In this document: positions 1 to 4,947 of the stretch, piece by piece
How positions within the stretch are numbered: position 1 is the first letter of the stretch
Layout of the letters: each line of letters starts with the position of its first letter
Origin: Oscillospiraceae bacterium
GTDB taxonomy: Bacteria; Bacillota; Clostridia; Oscillospirales; Acutalibacteraceae
NCBI GenBank assembly: GCA_029012165.1
Contig: JAQXLO010000076.1
Coordinates: 1-8,032 of the forward strand
Direction: 5' to 3'
DNA length: 8,032 nt
Made by a program: the position numbers and the translations under genes
Notes under the pieces: model-generated
Databases searched by the model: none
What the model was told of the DNA's origin: nothing
The model's input: only the letters and a program-made list of their open reading frames with translations

Positions 1-1
1 G

Positions 2-1258
2 GAACCGTTGGTGGAACAGGCGAACCGTCAGAACCGTTTTTGCGGCAGTGTGGTGATCGTGCCGCCTCGAAAATGGGACACCTGTGCCAAATTGGCGGCA
101 CAGGGCTGCCGCTATACAGTCTGTACCCGAGGCAAGCAGAACGGGGAGATTGTGGACAAACGGGAGCAGATCACCTGTGTGTCCCGCTGCATCGACCCGA
201 GAACGGATGCGGATGCCCTTTTTGCACTGATGCGTTCGCCGGAACTGGAGATGATCGTTTCCAATACCACCGAAGCAGGCATTTATTACTGTAAAGGTTC
301 AGACCTTTCCACTGCGGTGTGCGACGGCTATGCCGCCCTGCTGACACGGTTGCTGTGGGAACGGTTTCAGGCAGGGGAGAAGGGGATTTGGATTCTGCCC
401 TGTGAGCTGATTGAAAACAATGCGGACACCCTGCTTTCATGTGTGAGACAGTATGCGGCGGATTACGCCTTGCCCGCTGCTTTCTCGGCATGGCTCGACA
501 CCTGCTTTTTCTGCAATACGCTGGTGGATCGTATCGTATCGGGGCATCCGGAAGGGGATGCGGATGCGCTCTGTACCGTTTGCGAACCCTATTTCTTTTG
601 GGCAGTGGAGTTTAAAAATCCTGATTTATCAACATTCCCACTGCAAACTGAGCCGCAGTCCGTCTGTGTATGCACAGACATCTCTCCCTATCGGATGCGC
701 AAGGTGCGACTGCTCAATGGAATGCACACGGCGGTGTCGGCAGCGGCTTTTCTCAGCGGCTTTTCCTTTGTACGGGAGTTGGTAAAGGATGGACTGTTTC
801 GCCGTTTTTTGCAGGAATATTCCGACGGCGTGATTGCCGTGACCCCCATGGATACGGCGGAGCTGACACGTTTTCGGGACGATATTTTGGAGCGGTTTGA
901 AAACCCATTTCTCGACCATCGGCTGCAGGATATCTGCATGAATTCCGTCTCCAAGTTCAATGCCAGATGTAAAGATGTTATGCTTTACAACGATCCGAAG
1001 CTTGTAAAGATGCTTTGCTTTACACTTGCGGCTATCCTGCGCTGGCTGGACGGGGAAAACCATGTCCCGGCGGATGCGCCGGAGGTGCTGTCTTTTGCCC
1101 ATGCGGCTTTCCCGAATGACGAAGAACGGGTAAAAACATTCCTGCAATTTTTCGCAGGCACGGAAAAGTATTTACAGCAGGTACTGCGGCTCTATCAGGC
1201 GATCTGCCGTAACGGTGCCTATGCAACACTTCAAACGGAGGCGGAATCATGGAAATAA
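2..1258 (+). CDS. uxaB: Tagaturonate reductase (altronate oxidoreductase), 5'-truncated by the window edge
   Basis: This NAD-dependent enzyme of the mannitol dehydrogenase/polyol-specific long-chain dehydrogenase family interconverts D-tagaturonate and D-altronate in galacturonate breakdown in the cytoplasm. The reading frame is open from base 2, and the TTG at 8 is probably internal: about 40-50 N-terminal residues, including the expected Gly-rich NAD-binding motif, lie outside the window. Counting from the TTG, the blocks typical of UxaB are SNTTEAGI (85-92), LTRLLWERF (112-120), LPCELIENN (130-138), TLVDRIVSG (171-179) and KVRLLNGMHT (232-241). The last carries the family's catalytic KxxxxNxxH pattern as K232, N237 and H240. 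The visible 418 codons plus the missing part match the usual length of about 480 aa. The last 10 nt overlap the next gene, so the two are probably translationally coupled. UxaB is preferred over UxuB or mannitol dehydrogenase because of the match to the SNTTEAGI and PCELI blocks. Confidence 0.9.
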   Translation, partial: EPLVEQANRQNRFCGSVVIVPPRKWDTCAKLAAQGCRYTVCTRGKQNGEIVDKREQITCVSRCIDPRTDADALFALMRSPELEMIVSNTTEAGIYYCKGSDLSTAVCDGYAALLTRLLWERFQAGEKGIWILPCELIENNADTLLSCVRQYAADYALPAAFSAWLDTCFFCNTLVDRIVSGHPEGDADALCTVCEPYFFWAVEFKNPDLSTFPLQTEPQSVCVCTDISPYRMRKVRLLNGMHTAVSAAAFLSGFSFVRELVKDGLFRRFLQEYSDGVIAVTPMDTAELTRFRDDILERFENPFLDHRLQDICMNSVSKFNARCKDVMLYNDPKLVKMLCFTLAAILRWLDGENHVPADAPEVLSFAHAAFPNDEERVKTFLQFFAGTEKYLQQVLRLYQAICRNGAYATLQTEAESWK

Positions 1259-1821
1259 TCGTGCGTTCCTATTTGGAAAAGGATCTGGAGGCGGTGCACA
1301 ATATCTGTATGGCAACGGCGAGGCACCGGGTGCGCAATGAATCCGGGCGGCTGTTTCTGTTTAAAACGTCCTGCGACTACTATGTGGAGTGCGAGCCGGA
1401 AAACTGTTTTGTGGCGGTTTGCCGAGGGGAGGACGGGACAGAGAAGGTGATCGGATATGCGCTGTGCGCCATGGACTGCGAGCGGTATGCCCGGCGTTTC
1501 ATGGACAAATATGTTCCGAAAATCAAGGCGTACAGCAAGCTCAATGCCCATATCGCCAAGACAGACGTGCTGATCTACGGGCAATTTGCCAGCTTTTTCC
1601 CGTCCCATATGCGTCTTGCGGTTCTGCCCGACGCTCGCAGACAGGGCGCCGGCACACTTCTTGTGCAGGCAGTGTGTGCGCATCTTTCCGAGCAGAAGAG
1701 CAAAGGTGTCTTAATAATTGCAGAAAAGAAAAATAAAACGGCGGAAGCCTTTGCAAAAAGCTGCAATTTTTCCCGTCTGCGGGAGGTGGGCTCCGGGACG
1801 GCCTATGGCATGGACTTCTGA
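1249..1821 (+). CDS. GNAT-family N-acetyltransferase
   Basis: This is a 190-aa soluble acetyltransferase predicted to move an acetyl group from acetyl-CoA to an unknown substrate. The acetyl-CoA-binding motif A is visible as RLAVLPDARRQGAG (122-135), with the R-x-x-G-x-G signature at R130, G133 and G135. A conserved N-terminal strand-helix IVRSYLEKDLEAVHNIC (4-20) and FVAVCRG...VIGYAL (54-72) complete the fold. The FFPSHMRLAVLP segment resembles bacterial relatives of the acetyltransferase-like domain of O-GlcNAcase. The ATG overlaps the uxaB stop by 10 nt, and a purine-rich GGAGGCGG stretch (about 1237-1244) inside uxaB can act as its ribosome binding site. The gene is followed by a terminator, so it is the last gene of the uxaB operon. 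The substrate cannot be told from sequence; a role in sugar-acid metabolism is suggested only by position. Confidence 0.85.
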   Translation: MEIIVRSYLEKDLEAVHNICMATARHRVRNESGRLFLFKTSCDYYVECEPENCFVAVCRGEDGTEKVIGYALCAMDCERYARRFMDKYVPKIKAYSKLNAHIAKTDVLIYGQFASFFPSHMRLAVLPDARRQGAGTLLVQAVCAHLSEQKSKGVLIIAEKKNKTAEAFAKSCNFSRLREVGSGTAYGMDF

Positions 1822-1870
1822 GTGCCATGCGTAAAATAGGTGATTTTTTGCCTGATATCTGTATGCTTAT

Positions 1871-1914
1871 GCGTCGAATTTGTGGATATTGTCCATAAAC
1901 TCGGCGCTTTTCTT
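1871..1914 (+). terminator. Rho-independent terminator of the uxaB-GNAT operon
   Basis: The left arm 1871-1886 pairs with the right arm 1892-1907 over 16 positions. There is one A/C mismatch and two G-U pairs, and the loop TATTG closes the hairpin. TTTTCTT follows immediately (1908-1914) and the DNA stays AT-rich beyond it. It sits 50 nt after the GNAT stop and 32 nt before the next promoter, so it separates the two transcription units. Confidence 0.8.
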
Positions 1915-1927
1915 AATAATTTATTAA
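1913..1927. repeat. Perfect AT-rich inverted repeat upstream of the promoter
   Basis: TTAATAA-T-TTATTAA is a 15-nt perfect palindrome with one central base. It lies 18 nt upstream of the -35 box of the next operon, within a wholly AT-rich stretch (about 1911-1947). It could be a regulator operator, or simply an UP-like element together with the U-tract of the preceding terminator. The sequence alone does not decide. Confidence 0.35.
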
Positions 1928-1945
1928 AAAATTTGGATTTAAATA

Positions 1946-1974
1946 TTGACAACCGGCGGAACGGATGGTAAAGT
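1946..1974 (+). promoter_or_regulatory. Sigma-A-type promoter of the EAL/fibre operon
   Basis: A perfect -35 box TTGACA (1946-1951) is separated by 17 nt from TAAAGT (1969-1974), which matches the -10 consensus at 4 of 6 positions. Upstream DNA is AT-rich, as in promoters with an UP element. Transcription would begin near 1981 and leave a leader of about 110 nt. This is the only strong promoter recognised between the terminator at 1914 and the window end. Confidence 0.7.
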
Positions 1975-1990
1975 ATAAGGGATTAAAAGT

Positions 1991-2092
1991 GTCCCCCTGT
2001 CTATACCTATGCGGTAAAGTAGGCGGGCAGAGCTACATATATATGTTATGCAGTGCTTTTCACTGCGAAATTCAGCTGGACAGGAGTGCCTG
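1991..2092 (+). promoter_or_regulatory. Structured 5' leader with mutually exclusive pairings around the ribosome binding site
   Basis: CTGTC (1997-2001) can pair with GGCAG (2026-2030), with CCTA/TAGG (2006-2009/2020-2023) stacked inside. The overlapping CCTGTC (1996-2001) can instead pair with GACAGG (2079-2084), which covers the AGGAG ribosome binding site at 2082-2086. A separate GCAGTG/CACTGC hairpin (2050-2055/2061-2066) lies between them. CAGG/CCTG (2081-2084/2089-2092) can also fold directly over the ribosome binding site. This is the layout of a translational switch. I do not recognise a known class: it does not look like the c-di-GMP-I or c-di-GMP-II riboswitches. The pairings were found by eye, without energy calculation. 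Confidence 0.4.
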
Positions 2093-2094
2093 AG

Positions 2095-2880
2095 ATGGAA
2101 GAAAACAAGAACACCGCACCGGTCAAATCCGAAAAGGCCGGCACAAAGAGCGGCTCCGCCGCAAAAGCGTTGCGCACTCTGGAGCTGCGCTTTGCGCCTG
2201 TGTTTGACGTGCATCTGAACATGGCCATTGACTTCATCGTCACCATGCGCATCAATGACCGTCAGATGGGTGTTTTGCTGCAGGACACGATCTTCCCGAT
2301 TGCCGAGAAGAGCAACCAGATCTGTGAGCTGAACAAGTGGGCAGTGGAAGAGGGCTGTGACATGATCCTGCGCTGTGCCCGGCGTGAGGCGGATGTCAAC
2401 CGCCTGATCGTTCCCATCTCCAAAAAGTTCCTTTCCAAGCCGTATTGCTGCAAGCAGCTTTTGAAGATCGTGGAGAGCAAAGGCGTGGAGCCGGATAAAT
2501 TCTGTCTGAATATCGCCGAGAACATCTATGCTTCCGAGCAAAAGCAGGTCAGCGATACCATCAAGGCGCTGCGTGATGCAGGCTTCATGGTTTCCATCGA
2601 CGATTTCGGCGTTGAGTACACCTCCCTTTCCCATTTGGGTATGTACGATGTGGACTATATCGGCATCGACGGCAGTCTGCTGGACGGCATCAGGGAGGAC
2701 GAAAGAGTACAGAACCGCCTGCAGGGTATCATCGATTTCGCCAAAAAGATCGGCGCCCAGACCCGTGTTCACGGCGTTGCCGATGAGGAGCTTGCCAAAA
2801 TGGTGCGCACACTGGGTGCGGATCAGATGACGGGCGAGCTGTACGGCAAGCCCTGCGCCGAGCGGTCGATCAAACTGTAA
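2095..2880 (+). CDS. Degenerate EAL-domain protein, probably non-catalytic
   Basis: This is a 261-aa soluble protein. Residues 1-25 are a Lys/Ala/Ser-rich linker, and about 28-255 form an EAL (c-di-GMP phosphodiesterase) fold. The best-preserved blocks are LELRFAPVFDV (29-39), SIDDFGVEYTSLSHLGMYDVDYIGID (167-192) and LGADQMTGELYGKP (240-253). The catalytic residues known for the family are mostly gone. The EAL triplet is D46-F-I, the metal-binding Asn of 'NLS' is replaced (VPIS, 106-109), the Glu pair of 'ITES' reads IAEN (140-143), the Lys before 'ID' is Gly190, and 'EGVE' reads HGVA (226-229). Only DDFG (169-172) is intact. I therefore infer a ligand-binding or protein-binding role rather than hydrolysis. 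The ATG at 2095 is chosen because AGGAG lies 8 nt upstream; an in-frame GTG at 2053 falls inside a leader hairpin and has no suitable site. It is the first gene of the fibre operon. Confidence 0.8.
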   Translation: MEENKNTAPVKSEKAGTKSGSAAKALRTLELRFAPVFDVHLNMAIDFIVTMRINDRQMGVLLQDTIFPIAEKSNQICELNKWAVEEGCDMILRCARREADVNRLIVPISKKFLSKPYCCKQLLKIVESKGVEPDKFCLNIAENIYASEQKQVSDTIKALRDAGFMVSIDDFGVEYTSLSHLGMYDVDYIGIDGSLLDGIREDERVQNRLQGIIDFAKKIGAQTRVHGVADEELAKMVRTLGADQMTGELYGKPCAERSIKL

Positions 2881-2887
2881 TACATTA

Positions 2888-2893
2888 TATAAT
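2888..2893 (+). promoter_or_regulatory. Possible internal -10 box before the anchor gene
   Basis: A perfect TATAAT (within TATATAAT, 2886-2893) lies in the 39-nt gap after the EAL stop. No convincing -35 box is found 16-18 nt upstream, and there is no TG extension. It may be a weak internal promoter or chance in an AT-rich gap. Confidence 0.25.
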
Positions 2894-2904
2894 ACAAATC
2901 CCTT

Positions 2905-2910
2905 GAGGAG
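2905..2910 (+). promoter_or_regulatory. Ribosome binding site GAGGAG that favours a TTG start
   Basis: GAGGAG ends 9 nt before the TTG at 2920, but only 3 nt before the in-frame ATG at 2914 and directly against the TTG at 2911. The spacing favours TTG 2920, which gives the ordinary-looking N-terminus MARKKKD. Confidence 0.55.
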
Positions 2911-2919
2911 TTGATGGAG

Positions 2920-3792
2920 TTGGCCAGAAAGAAAAAGGATACCGCACCTGAGACCGCACCGCAAAACGGAACGGTCGCTTCCCAGGGCGACAAAGGCCCC
3001 TATATCCCTGCATTATCCATGGAAGACCAGAGCAAGAAGTACGACGTCAACACCACTGCAGAAAAGGTACATAAGCGTGACTGGCTGATTCGTATCATTG
3101 CACTGATTCTCTTGATATTGCTTCTGATCATCGGCATCGGTTACTGCAGCGTGTCGATACTGAACAAGGCGGGGCGGTTCACCGTCAGCCTTGTGCCCAA
3201 CCAGTACGGCATCCAGCTGGCAGACGACGAATCCTTCGACAGTCCGACCCTGAACCTGTCGGCGGCGCCGGTGGAGGATATGAACAACATCACCAAGGAG
3301 TGGCTGCTGAACAAAAACGGTGAGCTGGGCGATGATCCGCAGTATGCGGACTTTGCCGGACTCGACCAGGTTTGGGGCGAACACAACGGCAAGAACTATC
3401 TGGCGTATACTTTCGGTGTGCGCAATGCCGGCGAAAACCCTGAAGATGTGGTCACCTATCGGGTCACTCTTAATCTGGAGTACCAGTACAAGGGCGCCGA
3501 TGAGGCCGTCCGTGTGATGGTGTTCCGCAACGGCAAGCCGACGGTCTATGCAAAGCCCCGCACCACCGACGGCAAATTGGAATCCTTCGCGGCGGACAAA
3601 AACTTCCTTGACGAGGACATCGTCTTTGAGGATGTACGGTCCGACTTCGAGGTCGGCGAGACAGACCGCTATACCGTGGTCGTCTGGCTGGAAGGTGAAG
3701 ATCCTGAATGCGTGAATGCGATTATGGGAGGAGAGGCAAAGTTTTCGATGAACTTTGAGGTCATCGCAGGCAGCAAGGCACAGGTCGGTTGA
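2920..3792 (+). CDS. Membrane-anchored protein with a WLEG-type extracellular domain (putative fibre anchor)
   Basis: This 290-aa protein has an N-terminal cytosolic, Lys-rich and Pro/Thr-rich stretch (1-54). One very hydrophobic helix follows (55-80, rich in Ile/Leu), and then an exported domain (about 85-290). No TYAWF-type cleavage site follows the helix, so it should stay in the membrane with its C-terminus outside. The exported part is beta-rich and ends in VVVWLEGEDPEC (253-264) and a GGEAKFSMNFEV strand (270-281). The WLEGxDxxC motif recurs in both secreted proteins encoded downstream, which suggests a common fold. Apart from Cys76 in the helix, Cys264 is its only cysteine. I do not recognise a named family; an anchor or base subunit for the downstream secreted proteins is an inference from the shared motif and gene order. 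Start alternatives are ATG 2914 and TTG 2911. Confidence 0.7.
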   Translation: MARKKKDTAPETAPQNGTVASQGDKGPYIPALSMEDQSKKYDVNTTAEKVHKRDWLIRIIALILLILLLIIGIGYCSVSILNKAGRFTVSLVPNQYGIQLADDESFDSPTLNLSAAPVEDMNNITKEWLLNKNGELGDDPQYADFAGLDQVWGEHNGKNYLAYTFGVRNAGENPEDVVTYRVTLNLEYQYKGADEAVRVMVFRNGKPTVYAKPRTTDGKLESFAADKNFLDEDIVFEDVRSDFEVGETDRYTVVVWLEGEDPECVNAIMGGEAKFSMNFEVIAGSKAQVG

Positions 3793-3812
3793 GCTTGGGG
3801 GAGACCAACCGA
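3785..3812 (+). other. Hairpin over the anchor-gene stop codon
   Basis: TCGGTTG (3785-3791) pairs perfectly with CAACCGA (3806-3812) around a 14-nt loop. It overlaps the TGA stop at 3790-3792 and is followed by TTTGTCTATT, a poor U-tract. It may be a weak terminator, or a stabilising hairpin that lets the downstream secreted-protein gene be expressed at a different level. Confidence 0.45.
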
Positions 3813-3832
3813 TTTGTCTATTGCGAAACCCT

Positions 3833-3862
3833 TTCACCCACGCAGGAACACAAGGATATAAA
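3833..3862 (+). promoter_or_regulatory. Candidate internal promoter before the first secreted-protein gene
   Basis: TTCACC (3833-3838, 4/6 to the -35 consensus) and TATAAA (3857-3862, 5/6 to the -10 consensus) are 18 nt apart. Transcription would start only about 15 nt before the ATG, just ahead of the GGAGG site. Extra transcription here would suit an abundant subunit, but the boxes are weak. Confidence 0.35.
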
Positions 3863-3870
3863 TTTTAATT

Positions 3871-3875
3871 GGAGG
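3871..3875 (+). promoter_or_regulatory. Consensus ribosome binding site GGAGG of the first secreted protein
   Basis: GGAGG is 8 nt from the ATG at 3884. It shows that the TTG at 3869, in frame but overlapping the site itself, is not the start. Confidence 0.8.
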
Positions 3876-3883
3876 AAAAACAA

Positions 3884-4693
3884 ATGAAAAAGCGTTCTCT
3901 TTTCGCAGCAGTTGCGATGCTGATCGTTTCTGCTATCGTTCTCACCAGCGCAACCTACGCATGGTTCGCCAGCGGTACTTCTGTCAGTGTTGCAGAGGTT
4001 AAGGCTGAAGTTTCCAACTCCGACGGTTCCATCCTGATCTCCGCAGACGGCACCAACTGGGGTTCCACCGTTTCCCTTGCTCAGCTGCAGGGTCAGGCCG
4101 GTAACAGCATCGCAACCAACTTTGCGCCTGTTTCCGTCAACCCCACCAACCTGAGCATCGTCGGCGGCTCCATCACTTCCGGCGCTTTCACCCCCGCTCC
4201 CGCTGTTGCAGGCTCCTACATCAAGTACACCGTTTATGTGAAGTCCGACACAGCTGTTGACGCCAACGTCACGCCTACCTTCAACTTCGGCACCGGCTTC
4301 ATCTATGGTCTTGTCAAGACGGAAAACAACGTTGAAGAAGAAGCGAACCTCACCGTCCGCAACGTTGCTTCCAACAAGTACTATCCTGTAGTCGTCTCCA
4401 GCGGTTCGGACATCCTGGATGCCAACGGTAACTCCATCCTGGACGACGCTGCACACGATGCTTACTCCTCAAACGGTCTGGGCATGCCCGGCAGCTATGA
4501 TACTGTTGACGAAGGCATTCTGGGCGATCTTGTCACTCCCGACACCAACGCTCTGACCATCCACCTCACTCCCGGCACTTCTCAGGCAGTCACTGTCATG
4601 CTGTGGGCAGAGGGTCAGAACACTGCTTGTAGCGGTACTGTTCCCGCTGCGAACTCCACTGCAGTGCTCAACATCGCCAAGGTTGGCGCATAA
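3884..4693 (+). CDS. Secreted structural protein 1 with a SipW-type signal peptide (TasA-like role)
   Basis: This 269-aa exported protein has a basic start (MKKR), a hydrophobic core (about 6-21), and TSATYAWFASG (21-31), the signature of signal peptides cut by SipW-type peptidases. Cleavage is probable after Ala26. The mature part is about 243 aa, rich in Ser, Thr, Val, Ala and Asn, with alternating beta-type segments such as YIKYTVYVKSD (112-122) and VTVMLWAEGQNTAC (236-249). Cys249 is the only cysteine. All 20 Asn codons are AAC and nearly all Ile codons are ATC, which suggests very high expression. By family knowledge, SipW substrates such as TasA form fibres or matrix; a fibre-subunit role here is inferred. 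It is paralogous to the protein at 6009-6935: SILISADGTNW and GGILLQGDAG occupy the same place, and both have FT/YT-xx-KSD. A dedicated signal peptidase gene follows. Overall confidence in export is high, in polymer formation moderate. Confidence 0.8.
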   Translation: MKKRSLFAAVAMLIVSAIVLTSATYAWFASGTSVSVAEVKAEVSNSDGSILISADGTNWGSTVSLAQLQGQAGNSIATNFAPVSVNPTNLSIVGGSITSGAFTPAPAVAGSYIKYTVYVKSDTAVDANVTPTFNFGTGFIYGLVKTENNVEEEANLTVRNVASNKYYPVVVSSGSDILDANGNSILDDAAHDAYSSNGLGMPGSYDTVDEGILGDLVTPDTNALTIHLTPGTSQAVTVMLWAEGQNTACSGTVPAANSTAVLNIAKVGA

Positions 4694-4720
4694 GTTCTGA
4701 ACGAATTTTTGCGTTAGAAC
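4694..4720 (+). other. Imperfect hairpin directly after the stop of secreted protein 1
   Basis: GTTCT-G-AACG (4694-4703) pairs with CGTT-AGAAC (4712-4720), leaving a single bulged G and the loop AATTTTTG. It starts at the first base after the TAA. No U-tract follows. It probably protects or punctuates the 3' end of an abundant transcript. Confidence 0.45.
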
Positions 4721-4731
4721 AACTGAATTCT

Positions 4732-4756
4732 TCCGGGCAGGTTCGCCCTGCCCGGA
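4732..4756 (+). other. GC-rich 10-bp hairpin without U-tract
   Basis: TCCGGGCAGG (4732-4741) pairs perfectly with CCTGCCCGGA (4747-4756) around TTCGC. TCCCCCAAAC follows, so it lacks the U-run of a canonical intrinsic terminator. It could still cause partial termination or, more likely, act as a 3'-end stabiliser that lets secreted protein 1 be made in excess over the peptidase downstream. Confidence 0.6.
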
Positions 4757-4819
4757 TCCCCCAAACAATCTCCCCCTTTCTTAAAATAGCACATACACTG
4801 ATTAAGTAATTAGCTAATG

Positions 4820-4873
4820 ACTTCATCAGCTCCCTTTGCCGCAGCCCGGCAAAGGGAGAGGTGTGGCTGAAGT
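4820..4873. repeat. Composite palindrome, possibly a dispersed REP/MITE-like element
   Basis: A perfect 12-bp stem CTCCCTTTGCCG/CGGCAAAGGGAG (4830-4841/4847-4858) with loop CAGCC is nested inside an outer inverted repeat ACTTCA/TGAAGT (4820-4825/4868-4873). There is no U-tract on either strand. CTCCCTTTGCC-type palindromes are, to my recollection, common as dispersed intergenic repeats in Oscillospirales genomes. That could not be checked within this window, where it occurs once. Confidence 0.5.
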
Positions 4874-4877
4874 ATGG

Positions 4878-4929
4878 GATAAAATATTGATTTCTATTCC
4901 GTCCCCGGCATAGAAATGAGTATTTTATC
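4878..4929 (+). promoter_or_regulatory. Long AT-rich leader hairpin before signal peptidase 1
   Basis: Arms 4878-4897 and 4910-4929 (20 nt each) pair at 19 of 20 positions, including one G-U pair and one G/G mismatch. The 12-nt loop is C/G-rich. The hairpin ends 5 nt before the GGAGG site (4935-4939), so it could control access of ribosomes to the peptidase gene. It could also be a protein-binding operator. The ATAGAAATGA stretch in its right arm resembles the ATAAATGA of the two later leader hairpins. Confidence 0.6.
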
Positions 4930-4947
4930 GTGATGGAGGATATGTGA

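Noticed and set aside
1805..1847. Terminator immediately at the GNAT stop (ATGGCA/TGCCAT hairpin with TTTTTT at 1842-1847)
   Set aside because: The stem is only 6 bp and the T-run starts 13 nt after it; the hairpin at 1871-1914 is far better.
1981..2094. c-di-GMP riboswitch before the EAL gene
   Set aside because: The conserved core sequences of the GEMM-I and GEMM-II classes are not visible, so only an unclassified structured leader is reported.
2053..2094. GTG at 2053 as the start of the EAL protein
   Set aside because: It lies within the GCAGTG/CACTGC hairpin and has no ribosome binding site, while ATG 2095 has AGGAG at 8 nt.
1939..2964. Long open frame on the minus strand (341 codons) opposite the EAL gene
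   Set aside because: It lies fully antisense to a gene with clear family blocks, shows no recognisable motif, and reflects the codon bias of the plus strand.
3013..4456. Minus-strand open frames opposite the anchor gene and secreted protein 1
   Set aside because: They have no ribosome binding site or family match, and the plus-strand genes have export signals and consensus sites.
4732..4756. Canonical intrinsic terminator after secreted protein 1
   Set aside because: The stem is strong but is followed by TCCCCCAAAC instead of a U-run, so it is listed as a hairpin of other type.
4887..4916. Promoter TTGATT-18-TAGAAA inside the hairpin before signal peptidase 1
   Set aside because: Both boxes match at only 4 of 6 positions and are parts of the hairpin arms, so the match is not convincing.
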